NCBI RefSeq assembly: GCF_047948215.1
Contig: NC_134458.1
Coordinates: 132,993,571-133,057,570, forward strand
Length of the DNA stretch: 64,000 bases
Origin: Lycorma delicatula
Taxonomy: Eukaryota > Arthropoda > Insecta > Hemiptera > Fulgoridae
Direction of reading: 5' to 3'
Made by a program: the position numbers and the translations under genes. Below the pieces are notes generated by a model. It was not told the origin of the DNA and did not search any database. It saw only the letters and a program-made list of their open reading frames with translations. Below, piece by piece: positions 33,876-46,031 of the stretch. How positions within the stretch are numbered: the first letter of the stretch is position 1; every line of letters begins with the position of its first letter.

Positions 33876-36800
33876 GTAACGGTAATCATTTAATATGAAT
33901 AGGTTGATAAACGGGAAGAAATAATCACTTTAAAAAAAAAGAAATTATGAATTTTACAATAATGCCAAGAGAACTGTGAGTCACGATAGAATGGAAATAG
34001 TTATACAAGGAATTAAACCACAACAAATATAGTTTTATATAGTATGGTGAAAGCATAGCTTAAAAAAAAAAAAAATACTTTATGACCTGATGAACTTTGG
34101 ATATGTCCCACTTCATTCTTTGTAAAGTATCTTCCTTGTTTACTAATTCATTCAACAATCGTAATAATAATTTGAATTTACTTGATGTGTACGAATAATA
34201 ATAATTCATACTATGACAAAGGTATTTATTTTATAATATATTTCATAAATAAATTTAAATGTTGTAACAATCCTTATTCCTTAATTACTCATGAGAATTA
34301 ATATAATACACATTGTTACATTAAAAGCAGTGTTGCGTTATTACATTGTTATAAGTAAGTAAAACGTTAAGTATGTGCCTACAATTTATTTATTTATTTA
34401 TTAATATTAGTTCATCACATAATATATTTGATGTAGTTAATAAATTTATATCTTAAAAAAATAATGTAACTTTTATTTATAAAATTATAACATTTCTTAA
34501 AGACTAATCCGCTTTTTGTCAATTTCAGAATAACTGCATATCCTAATTATCAGGAAACGTAATAATTCATCCTAAAACTATGCAATAAGAATAAACAGTG
34601 ATTTCATATATCCACATCAACCTTTTTAAGAGTTTATTTCTTATTCCTTATTAAAGGAAATCACAAAAAAAGACCATGACTTTGAAGTGGAAGGCATTTG
34701 AACAAGAAATTAAAAAGATATCTTTAGATACCTTTGAAGTATGTAAAACACTTTAGAAAAATTTCAGTTTTCTAAATTCATAGTTTTGGAGAATTTATGA
34801 TGAGTGAGAGTATAAAATTTAAATTTGGTGGTAGATTTGTTGAACAAAAAACATATTTGTATTACATTTAATGTAAAAATTAAATCAACCTTTTCCATTA
34901 TTTCAATTAGTATTTATTTCTTTACCCAACACAAAATGAAAGGGTGAAGCAATTTTAGCACAGTTTGCAGAATAGGGACCCAAAAAATTTAGTTATACAA
35001 ACTTAAAATTTATTGGTATTTAGCTGCTGTACGTGCCTATTAAAACGTAGAAGAGATAAGTTTGGCAACACTAAAACCATAAATACAATACTTCATTCTC
35101 ATGTTTTAATTAAGAATAGATCAAGGGGTTGAAATTAATTACTATAAAAGCATCGCGATTTTAACTAATAAAGTTCTAGAATTTCGCAAAGCACCATATT
35201 TTCTTATAGTATTATGCTTATTACAATAGGTTTTTGTTTTTGTTTTTTGTAGTTTAACATTTCCATACATTAATACCGTTCATATTAATTAAGCGGTTCA
35301 AAATTTGTGGGTGTAACCGTATAATAAATATTTATATGAGTAGAAATATTTTGTTGCCATCGTAACAGTACAAAAAATTTTAAACACGGCAACACTGTTT
35401 ATTTAGCTAGAGTACAATTAATAGTGGTCGCACAATAGTCTATCAGGTCATTTCAGTAAAGTTTTATCTACAAAAATAAAACAACATATTTATTATTTTT
35501 TTTATGAATCATAGTTATAACCAACAACAGTAAATGTTTTAAATAAAATGACATTTACCGGTATGTAAAAAGAATTACGTATGTATGTGTGCTAGTACGA
35601 TTTAAAAGAAATTACATCATTACATCATATGCATAAATAAATATAAAATATAACGTCATACATTATGTTAAAAATTACGTCCTGCTTCAAAGCATTACAT
35701 TGTACGTTGATATTTCAACGGCATATTGTTTATTAACATGTTGCATATATATATATATATTTTTTGTATGTACTTGTGTGCGTGTGTTGTGTTTTTTTTT
35801 TGTATATGAATGTGTCTCTAAGCGCTAAAACCCATTCTTAAGAACCATTCTTTGTTTTACATGCACTTGAACGTTTATAAATAAACTTTCTCTATATAAA
35901 GCACCAACTACAACTAACAGTTCCGCTGTTTAGAATTGGTGCAATTATTTTCACTTTCACACAGCAATGCACGCATCTGTCAGCTGCTGGAAGCAGATTT
36001 TTAAAATAGTGTACAAAGTATAAATTTTACTAATACAGTAAGTACTGAAATGGTATTAAAGACCCCTTAGGATAATCACGATGACTATTTGTTTATACTA
36101 CTTGGTTAGCAAAAATAATATAATTTATAGGCTAAACTTAAAATTTCTCAAGAAAAAATAATTTTGTAATATCGTTGAAAGTAACCTGTGTCGTAAAAGA
36201 TACACGTTATCTAATAATTCAGATCTAATATCGACAAAAAAAAAGAGAATCATTTATTTCATTTTATTAAATTTACCTTTTATATGTTATCTTTTTATAT
36301 GTTCATTTCCTCCACTTTTTTTTATCAGATATCTAACTCTTTCTCTATTAAAGTTTATATGATTTATCAAACCTCCTTTCTTTTATTACTTTTTTTCTGT
36401 ATTTTTAATAGAATACACTTCCAAAATATTTGTGTAATGGTCGATCTTATCAACAACTTTTACAGTTTTCAATTGATTCACATTTATTTTGCTATTATAC
36501 AGAAAAAAAATGGATATCTTTTTCGAACATTTTCACTTGATCTGTGTCTAATGTATTAATTCCTTTTAAGTACAACCATCTTCCACCCTCCATAATTTAC
36601 CATGGTAAATCAGGTATTCATAAGTTTTGGCTTTCTTTACCAAGTTTACTTGCAATACCACTTCAAAATATCCTTTTGAATTTGAAGGATTTTCATACCA
36701 GAGATATAAATTGAATATCTCTAATAATGTCTAATCGAAGTAAGAAAAGTGGTACAAAACTGATAAAAAAATACCGTAAATGGTAACATCGTAACTAATC

Positions 36801-36935
36801 TTTTACAAAAAGTAGTTTACAAAAAGAAATCAGCCAAATCAGAAAGTGGGAAAGAATATGAAGGGACTGTTTTTTGAAACTGGAAAATGTTAATACCTTT
36901 CTGTAGATAGCTGGAAGGAGAAAAAAATTCATATC
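33870..36935. other. AT-rich DNA, no gene seen; two GGCAACACT 9-mers
   Basis: No coding or transposon signal. GGCAACACT occurs at 35064-35072 and 35388-35396. A (TA)n tract lies at about 35745-35760. Confidence 0.45.
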
Positions 36936-36939
36936 ACAT

Positions 36940-37425
36940 ATATATATAAATGAATGTTTGTTTGTCCCGTATGCGTTCCTATCCCATTCATCTGATTGCG
37001 ATGAAATATTGGTGAGTTGTTGTGGGCACGCCCGCGAAAGGTTTCTGAATTAGTCTGAACCCGCTAGATGGCGCTGGGGTCGAGATATTTCGAAAAATTG
37101 TATTTATAATTCGATTTGGCTCATATTCAAAATATGTGTTACATGGAAAAAATACCTCTGCAAAAATGGACCCGCTAGATGGTGCTGAGGTTGAGATGTT
37201 TGGAAAAATTGCATTTATGGTCCGACTTAGCTCATATTCAGAATATATATTAGTTACGTGAAAAGAAAATTTTTTGCAAAACTATCCCCGAAAGGTGGCG
37301 CCGGTGTCGAGATATATACAAAACAAACAAATATAAATACAGACTTTCTTCTTCTATGTATATAAAAAGCAATGTTCTTATGTGTGTCCGCTATAGACTA
37401 TAATACTACTGGACCGATTTACAGG
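36940..37425 (+). repeat. Dispersed repeat with ~111-bp tandem units
   Basis: It starts AAATGAATGTTTGTTTGTCC, a common kind of insect repeat start. Two full units begin at CCCGCTAGATGGCGCTG (37060) and CCCGCTAGATGGTGCTG (37171), and a third, partial, at CCCGAAAGGTGGCGCCG (37287), so the period is about 111-116 bp. It ends with ACTACTGGACCGATTTACAG. Non-coding. Confidence 0.75.
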
Positions 37426-37645
37426 CTGGAAAATGGGAAAAAGGGAAAGGGGGAAAGGTGAAAAGAGGAAAGAGAAATGGGGGAGGGGAAAAGAGTAAAA
37501 GGGACATGAAAAAAAGGAAAAAGGGAAAATTGGGAAAGGAAAAAAGGGAAAAGGGAAAGGGGGAAAATGGTGAACGGTAAAGGGGGAAATTGGGGGAAAA
37601 TAATGATATAGGGTACAGGGAAACAGATAAATAGGGTAAGAATGA
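37426..37645 (+). repeat. G-rich purine tract with many GGG runs
   Basis: About 220 bp almost wholly of A and G, built from GGGAAA-like units with runs of three to five G. It could adopt G-quadruplex or triplex structures. It directly follows the 36940-37425 repeat. Confidence 0.85.
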
Positions 37646-37732
37646 AAGGTTAAATTTTGTGAAGTCCCGTAATGTTCAGTTTTTTAATGTTTTATCAAAC
37701 TTTCAATTATGTTAATTTAATCTATACATATA

Positions 37733-37785
37733 CACACGCACACACACACACACTCAAATCATCTATACACACACATACACTCAAA
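37733..37785. repeat. (CA)n microsatellite with duplicated flank
   Basis: Two CA runs each followed by ACTCAAATC, so the tract includes a short duplication. Confidence 0.8.
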
Positions 37786-37799
37786 TCTAGCAATAGCGA

Positions 37800-38730
37800 A
37801 AGCATTGCCGAGTCAGCTAATATCTATATACAAGAGAGTGACAAGTTGAATAACGTAATTTACCAATGTCCAGTCACGTACGTTTCTAAATTGATCAGTT
37901 ATAAAATAATTGTAACATTTATATTTGAACTGATGTGAACTTATTTTATATTTATTAATTGTTCTCACCAATAAATTATTGCAATTTTTTACATGTATTT
38001 TGTGTTTTACGATAAACATTTCTAAAATGTTTGAAGTGTATCTTCATTACTCGATTCTCTTCTATTTACTCGTAAATATGAGACGATAAAAAATATTTTA
38101 CAAAAGATATTTAAAGATATTTTAGAAAAGTTTGAACATAAATACATATTTAGCTTATAACTCAACAAATGTAAATGTGAAAATGTCAATGTACGTAATC
38201 ATATAAGTTTAAAGGATATGGAAGTAAGGCTGTGGCCGTAATTAACAACCCATTTCTTGGACTAGATTAGATAGTAGATTGCATGTGTAATTTAATGAAG
38301 TAGCCTCTATTAAAGATACAAATTTAATTTAATTTAACCAAAGAAATTTTTTGTCTAAACTAAATGTTTTTTTAAATCTAATCTTTTAAAATCTCTTTTA
38401 AGTTATTTCTTACAAAAATTTAAAAATCAGTAAATTAGATCGTAGTCAATATTTAAATTTACTTCTATAAACATATAAAAGGAAAAAATTAATTAAAAAA
38501 ATTCTAATGTATCTCAGCACCCAAAATAAAAAATAATATATTGAAATCAGGCAGACGGAATGTACGGGAAATTAGATAGAACATATATTCTCTTTTGTAA
38601 AAACTCAACAGATTTTACGAAAGTTTATTAAAAAACATTTTTGGGGTCCGTAAGTAGATTTACTAAGATATCCATCTGTAAGTGAAAAAATTCTACATGA
38701 GCGGTTGAAACCGATTAAACAGAATAATAC
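37800..38730. other. AT-rich DNA, no gene seen
   Basis: No coding or transposon signal before the next element. Confidence 0.5.
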
Positions 38731-38734
38731 CGGG

Positions 38735-40045
38735 TTTAAAAAACTGAATATCGGGGTTTTGATTTTTATAATATCTCTTTGATGACGTTTCAGTGTTGAT
38801 TTAAGAATTGAATTAAAAAGCAAAATAAACAGTTTTAGTTGCACGGATGGCCGTAGTTGATTCCCTATTTTTCCGCTTGACAGCGCCACTATAAAAGACG
38901 GCGAATTCTTAACAGAAAGGCTCTTTTGTTTTACAGTTTCCTAAATGTGAATCAATAGTTATTATTTAATTTACGTTCTAAAGATAGTTTAATTGTGATC
39001 CTTCAACTGACAATAACATTCGTCGACGGCATAATGAGTTTGAAACGATCAGATGACTAAGTAAAGGGAAGAATTCCGAAAGACTGGGGTGTCTGAAGAA
39101 AAATTTGAGCGTGTCAAGAAATTTTTCCTACGTAGTCCTAACAAATTTTCTGGGAAGGCCAGCCTAGCACGAATAATGCCGTTAATGCGAAACGGTTACA
39201 TATGCGTCCATATCATTTAGCTGTTATAGGTTTTGAATCATTCCCTACTACACTGTGCGTGCCGACTTCGCAATCGAAATGTTTCATCATTAAGTTGACA
39301 ACTTTCTTGATCGTATTCCATTTAATGATGAGCTAAATATCATCTTAATGGAAATTTAATACCTATAATGTGTTTATCAGGGATCAGAAAAACTCTATAA
39401 ACCTTTACAATCCAAAAAGGACTTCCTAAAAATAAATATTTTCTGTACAGTATCCCAATGGATTTACGGGCCGTTCTTTTTCGCTGAAGCGATCGTAATA
39501 GAAGTTGATTATTTGGATAAGATGCGAAAATGGTTCTTTTTCCAACTGTAAGATGTACCACAGAATTTTATTTGGCAATAAGATGGTGCGCCCTCACAGT
39601 GGTATACCTCTGTACGGGATCGGTTGAATGATGTTTTCCCCAACCGCTGGATCAGTCGACATGGATGCGATAACAGAACTCGTTTCCAGTGGCCTCCAAG
39701 GTCACCCGATCTGACTCCCTGTGATTTTTTCCTTTAGGATTTTAGAAAGGACCTTATATGCCTCCGCTTCCTACTGATCTACCCGATTTGAGGCAGCCAG
39801 GATTGAAGTAGCTGTCGCTTCCATTACTCCAGACAGCTGGTAAAAGTAAGGGGCAAACTCTCCTATCAGTTGAATGTGTACCTCGTCACGAAGTTGCTCT
39901 CATTTCACACTTGTAGTGAAAAATTATCTAGAAATAAAAGTTACTCTTTCGTTTTGTTTGTAATTAATTATTACAACATAAGTCAAAGTTAAGGTATATT
40001 AAATAGCTTTAATACCCCGATATATATAATTTTTGTACTTTTATA
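38735..40045 (+). mobile_element. Tc1/mariner-related transposon, family shared with 54.5 kb
   Basis: The left end carries ATATCGGGGTTTTGATTT (about 38748) and the right end carries its inverted partner TTAATACCCCGATAT (about 40010-40024). The same end sequence, AATATCGGGGTTTTAAAG, opens the element at 54497. A decayed transposase lies on the plus strand between them. Exact ends and the TA duplication were not resolved. Confidence 0.75.
39034..39905 (+). pseudogene. Transposase of DD41D-like type, last spacing 46 residues, inactive
   Basis: After ATG at 39034 the frame breaks soon. Recognisable blocks are VSEEKFERVKKFFLRSPNKF (helix-turn-helix region, approximate frame), IYGPFFFAEA, DVPQNFIWQ then a stop, DGAPSQWYTSVRDRLNDVF, NRWISRHG and PPRSPDLTPCDFFL. 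I count 46 residues between the Asp of DGAP and the Asp of TPCD, longer than the 41 of the 5.4-kb element. Stops at several sites, including where Gln should precede DGAP and after DFFL, make it dead. Confidence 0.75.
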
Positions 40046-40470
40046 ACCCGTAATTTTATTTCTCATCCTTTTAAAAATAAATATGACTGTCATCTTAAGA
40101 AATAGTTCAAATTAAAAATATCCTAAACGTAGAGGTAAATCTTGAAATCTATTAGATGTTCCTATTTATAACTGAATATTTATAAGCTATTACGCGACAC
40201 ACAATTTTACGTTTTATAAATATATATATATACATATATAAAATGCAAAATTGTTACTAGGTTAACGAACAGTAGACGCTGGTTCACTTGAAAGTCTACA
40301 ATACAGTCTCTCATCAATGCGACTAGAGTATCATAAGGACGTTTTCGTATTTTATCAAAGACACTGATAAGACTTTGCATTAGTAACCGAACGTAGACAA
40401 CCGTATGGAGTGCCTGTCGATATAAAAATAGTGAAACAAACCTTATTTCTATCCTGCTATAAACGGAATA
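40046..40470. other. No gene called
   Basis: A 122-codon minus-strand frame (40207-40575) crosses it, but part of it is encoded by a (TA)n tract and it resembles no family I know. Confidence 0.4.
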
Positions 40471-40479
40471 ACATAATGG

Positions 40480-40640
40480 AACGCTTTTTAATTGGCTCGT
40501 CAAGCAGTAGCAAATGAATAAGAGCATGCGCATGAGTGCAGCAGATATGTTTTGAGCTAGATGTAGTGTTGTCAAACTCAGTGAAATAACAGCTACGGTA
40601 TAACAATGTGCGTTGTACCATCGTCTACTGTTGTTAGTGG
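40480..40640. promoter_or_regulatory. Promoter-like island (CCAAT, NRF1-like, GACAACACT)
   Basis: Within 100 bp lie ATTGG (inverted CCAAT), GCATGCGCATG (close to the NRF1 palindrome) and AGTGTTGTC, the inverse of GACAACACT, all in a less AT-rich patch. No transcript or gene start is proven. A short ATG frame begins near 40675 on the plus strand. Confidence 0.25.
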
Positions 40641-40785
40641 GAATAAATCTTTTTCTACGTATAGGCTATACCTATGAGTTCTGTTTGTTTACATGAGGAT
40701 GGAATTAATTTAAAAAAACAAGTAAACGTTGGTTATAAAATGGGTTCTTTATAAATTTTAAAGCTTTATTCTTAATGTATAAATT

Positions 40786-40789
<4 letters not shown>

Positions 40790-40822
<33 letters not shown>
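40790..40822. repeat. (TA)n microsatellite
   Basis: A pure TA tract of about 33 bp. Confidence 0.9.
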
Positions 40823-40825
<3 letters not shown>

Positions 40826-41176
40826 CATATGCTTCATTATTATATAATTCGTAAACATTAGCATGTATATGCTTTTTTAGAATATTGCTATTAATCACTG
40901 AATAACTTTTATGTCTTTGATTCTTTGTTTTATATCACAATGTAAATAATGCATTATATAATAAAAACAAAGTGTTGCTAATTGTAGAATAAATAAAACG
41001 TCAGGTAGTAATTTCCATTTCAAAATAAACATTTCTATACTAAAACATACAATTGTATTATTTCTGACGTATTATATTGACATTATAAATGTATTTATAT
41101 GTTATAAAATTTAGTATTGTTATAATAGCTACATAATAAATGCGAATAATATGTATTGTATTATACATGCTAGTAA

Positions 41177-41220
41177 TGTGTGTGTGCGTGCGTGCGCGTG
41201 CGGGCGTGCACGTGCGTGTA
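41177..41220. repeat. Alternating TG/CG tract
   Basis: About 44 bp of nearly alternating purine-pyrimidine (TGTGTGTGCGTGCGTGCGCG...), able to form Z-DNA. Confidence 0.8.
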
Positions 41221-41606
41221 TAGTAATCCATCAGATTATGTTCTTGTTGTTAATATTTAATGTTATATAGTATGTATCGAAATTGTGATTCCAGAACGGG
41301 ATGCTTACATTTAATAACAAGTGCGCATGCTCGGACCAGTGCTCTTAGCAATTCAGCTGACCTTTATATTCTACGGATTAATTTGTATAATTGACTATTC
41401 TAAAAATATACGTACATATACTTTTACATAGATGTACGCAACAGTTATCTGGTGTTCTTACTATTCGTGTTATGTTAATTATATTGAAAAAATTTCTCCC
41501 CTATTTGTTTTATAAATTATACAAATTTTTTTTATTTCAAATACCATACAAGGATTTACTTTTTTACATCTTATACCAACTCAATTGAATTAAGATGAAG
41601 AGTTGC

Positions 41607-41646
41607 CGCCTTGCTTTACCTAAAGCGCTTTGTGCTTAGGAAGGCG
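41607..41646. repeat. Small nested hairpin
   Basis: CGCCTT...CCTAA pairs with TTAGGAAGGCG, with a GCTTTA bulge on the left side. It is short and isolated, with no evidence that it is expressed. Confidence 0.4.
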
Positions 41647-41649
41647 AAC

Positions 41650-44600
41650 GATGAGAATTAATTAAAGAAGTATCTATTTTAATACCGTAATAACTAATCC
41701 TAGATCGCGACGTTTATTTTACGATAGAATTCATGGAACCAAACACGCCTTGAATTTTCCTGTACCTTTACGCTACTTTGTTTGATATAATCGGTTTTCA
41801 ATTTGATGCTGAATTTTTTATCTCAGTTATAAGAGAGTTAAGATTTCCGTGATAGTGGCTTCTCAAATTAATAATTAATATGAATACGTATATTAAGTGT
41901 TTTTTTCTTTCTTGTGCTTTCAGGGAATATAGTGTTAGGTGGTTTTTATGTTTTATATAATTTAGTGTTGGGTATATTTTGTTCTTTATTTGTAGACTGG
42001 TTTATATTTAATTCATTTTTTTTTAAATTGTACTATAATTCGTGTATGGAATTAGTTTGTATTGCGTAGAGCTTAATTTTCTGTTGTAAATATGATTACG
42101 TAATAATCTAATCGTAATTTAAACACAGTAATTTTTATTGTCGTTTGCAATAATCAGACCTAATTGCGGTCTGCTGTGAATGATTAAAGAATAAATTAAT
42201 TAATTAATATGTGTTTGTATACACAAATAATATAAGTAAAACTTACAGATTTATGAATCACGCCATTAGTACTTACCTGGAAAAAATAAACAAAAAAATG
42301 TAATAACAGAATACATAAATAAAAAATAAGAATAAATAAATTAATAAAGAAATTGATAATTAACACAGTGAAGGATATGTAATACACTCTGTAGCTTGAC
42401 TTAATTTATTTAAAAATAAAAGTTTAACAATGAGTACAATTTTTTTCTTTAATAAATCGAAATTTAACAGACCTTTTAACTTATTTGGTCATTACTTATA
42501 CTAAATTTAATTGTGAAATATGAAATAAAAATAATTAAAATGTAATTTTTAGAATTATATCGAGCAATCAATCTTTACCACCCTGCTTCTAAAATATAGT
42601 TCCCTTTTGTTCATTTTTTAAAGTAGTCGGCTACTGATCAACAACGAGCAGAAAAAACTCACTACATCATCCTTTAAGCTGTGGAGCATAAACCGAAGCC
42701 TTTTAAAAACATCAAAGTGTATTGTAAAACGTTTACAGAATTAGAAAAGAATATCTAATTTTGTAGTTGTTTTTTTTTTTCAGAGTAAATAAACTGATAG
42801 TAGAAATATGTTACTCATTGTTTAATTTTTATTATATATATATTTATTTATTTAATCCAATGTTAAAATTTTAGTAATTCCGATACAATTATCTAAAGGA
42901 ACGGTGGGTCAAAAGGCTGATTAGTATAATCAAACACCTTTCTGTTCGTTATCGATCAGTTATATGATTGCAAGAGGTATTTTTTTTTCAGCTAGCTAAT
43001 TAAACAGACATAAATTCATAATTAAGCAGATTAAATTTCTTAATTTAAATTAAGAAATGACTATTTAGTAAAATTATAGGAATTTTTATCAGCATTTAAC
43101 ATTAAGTTAATGCTAATTTTTTTATGCAATGTGAGTTTGTAAAGATAATTAATCTTTAGAATTTGGTGTTTTTATTATAATGTTTTTTTCCTAATCAGTT
43201 ACTTTATAAAATAACATATACTACTAGAATTTGGGATAAAATTAAAAAATTATGTATTTTTTAATGAAAGGATTTGAATAAATTTTTATTCTAACAAAGA
43301 TTAAATTCTATATCACTAAAACTATTATGTTTATTTAAACAGATTATATCTTGGAAATTCCTACTACACTTTTTACATTCTTCTAATCATATTTTATGAT
43401 TACAATTAATACAATCGAGCAATTAAATTAATTTTCACATAAAATATTATCTAAGAAATAACCTATACAACACAAAGTAAAATAGTTAAAACTGAAATTC
43501 ATATACGAGTAAAACATCAGTAAGCAAATGTATATGTTCTGCAATAAATACAGTTTATTACAAGTAATAATAATTTCATATATAAATAATTAATATGGAA
43601 AATTTAATGACGTTTTATTGCATTATAACTTAAGTTTTTGATAAATTATATATTAAATGTTGCAATATGATGTAATTTTCTGGAAGATTTATTATACATT
43701 TACTATAATAGCAGTATTTCTTTTGTAATTATTAATAATAATAATAATAACAAGATAGAAACAAACTTAGTGAAGTTGTTTATAATATTAATTTATTATA
43801 GATATTATAAACAAACCAGAAACTCAAGCAATTATAATAAGAATTATAATTTCAATCTATTAAAATTAAACATTTTATGAAGTAGTAAATTTGTTTAATC
43901 AAGTAAATAATATTGCTTTTATATATCTTAATAATTACTTTTTTCAGATGATCGATATCAAAATGTTATAAATGTTCCGGAATATCATCATTAAGGGTTA
44001 CTTTTATTATGATGAATAAATTAAGAAATGTACGACTGTCTTTTTATTAACTGTAAAATACCCACATTATTTACAGTTGAATAATGTAAGAACAAGACGG
44101 GTAGAGCTGATATATGGTTAGTCGACAACGATTTATTCACTCTCAATATAATGTTGGTCGTGTAAAAAAAAAAGTACTCATGACGAAATTACAACGTAGA
44201 TTATAAATTTCTTCGTTACTGTCGAGTGTCAAAGCTTATGAATACCGATTAAATGTTTCAGTAATTCTGATGACGGTGGCTTGTTACTATTGGCGGTACT
44301 GCAACCAATACCGCTAGAGTAACTGAGAGTGAGCCAGTCCACCTTCTAACAATATAACCTAGTAGTGTCCAGTTCTAAAAAAAAAAAAAAATGATGTGTG
44401 TTTTGAGTAATTTTAATTAAATTATATTACCAAGCCCAGTAATTTCATTCATTTGTTTTTATAGAAAGCGATGGAATTCCTTCCAGGATTAGTAAATTAT
44501 TGATAATTTAAAAATGTTGTTCAAAATAAAACTCCTTCTCAATAGGTAGTATATTTTATAAGAATTTTGTTACTACGAGTAAATTAAAAGATAATTACCG

Positions 44601-45960
44601 AATTTTGAACAAATATTAAACAAACAGCCCCGTAATGGACAAAGTGACAGCATTTATGGTTAGATACGCAGTTATAAATGCGCAAATGTTTAGATTAAAT
44701 CACGTTGTTCAAAATAGAAAATAAAAATTAAAAACTGGGTGCTGTTCTATCAAGAACTCAGTGTTATGACGTTTCATCTTAAGATATAAACAGTAAATAA
44801 CTGCATAATATACACTTTTTCGTGTAGTACATTATACATGTTCACAATTAATGTTTTTGTTAGTTTACTACTGTGAGCGAATCGGAAAACGTAAAAAAAC
44901 TAGGAATAATGTATGTGCTAACTGATTTACAGTTTATTAAAAATCTATTTTCCAGCTTCTCAACTGAAATTTTCAGACGAAAATTTTAATGTTTTAAAAA
45001 TCCTTAAAATATTATTAAAAAATTAAACAATAAAACAACTAAAAAATAAAACAATTCCATCAACTATAACAAAAATAATAATATTAGACTGTAATAGAGC
45101 CGGATAAAAGGAAAAAAAAAGATTTTTTTTTTTGAACTTTAAAGAAAAAATATAAATAAATACAAAAAAACAAATTATTTAAATAAATTTCATAAAACGA
45201 CATTGTAAAAATATTAAAGACTCAAAAGATAAATAAGTAATTTATATACAGATCTCTTCCAATTATTTTTTTAAAGTCTATGAAAAATGAAATAAAAGAA
45301 TTAAAATTAAACTACTAAAGTGCCACTGGTAAACTCGTTACGGTAAAAAACGGGTCATTCGCAGAGAAAAAAAAATGGTAACCGGCTGCTATTAAATCAA
45401 TCATTAACGTCTTAAAAAAAAAAAACTTTCGATAAAAGGTGAATGGTGTACTCCAAATAAACAGTAAAATGTTGAAAAAAAAAAGTATAATAACTAAGCG
45501 TACAGAAATCTGATTTAAACTTATATGACTTAATTGGAATTCCTAATTTACTTTTTCTGTAACTTGAATGATTTTTAAGATATTTTAAGTCAATTCTTTC
45601 ATTAGAATTTTAAAACCCACATCGTTATTTACAAAATAAATATAGTTATTTTAAAAACTTGATAAATTTAATAAGTATTCTCCACGACTTTAACTTTTAA
45701 TTAATTTAAAATCGCATTTAAATCCTATAATTTAATTTAATTTCCATAAACAATTACATTTAAATCACATGAATTGATTTAAATTAAATCTTTTAATTTT
45801 TGCCGTAAAATATTACAAACACCGCGATACAACCATTCACAGTAAGAAAGCACTTTATTTTCCTTGTTTATTTTGTGATTTTATTCATAGAGAAAACTAA
45901 ATTTCCCTTTTAATTAAGAGCGAAAGCTCCTTCAGTCTCTTAATGAATTTTTAAAATAGT
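41650..45960. other. Long AT-rich stretch, no gene seen
   Basis: More than 4 kb with only A/T-rich short repeats. A small stem GCGGTA...TACCGC with a CCAAT in its loop sits near 44294-44315. No exon, RNA gene or transposon end recognised. Confidence 0.5.
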
Positions 45961-45971
45961 ATCTTATCGAG

Positions 45972-46031
45972 GGGCATCGCTAGCGCCCCCTCTGGCAAGT
46001 ATGAAAACTTGACAGAGAGGCGGCGATGCTA
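45972..46031. repeat. GC-rich nested inverted repeat
   Basis: GCATCGC...GCC...CTCTG (45974-45994) pairs with CAGAGAGGCGGCGATGC (46013-46029). An inner stem CAAGT/ACTTG (45996-46000 and 46007-46011) closes a six-base loop. It stands out from AT-rich flanks and could be a MITE core. Confidence 0.6.

Noticed and set aside
33707..33889. 60-codon frame rich in lysine
   Set aside because: It is the T51 run read on the minus strand.
36284..36559. 91-codon hydrophobic frame
   Set aside because: Phe/Ile/Tyr-rich reading of AT-rich DNA, which gives membrane-like chance frames.
41925..41960. Splice acceptor (polypyrimidine then CAG) as evidence of an exon
   Set aside because: No open coding sequence follows it.
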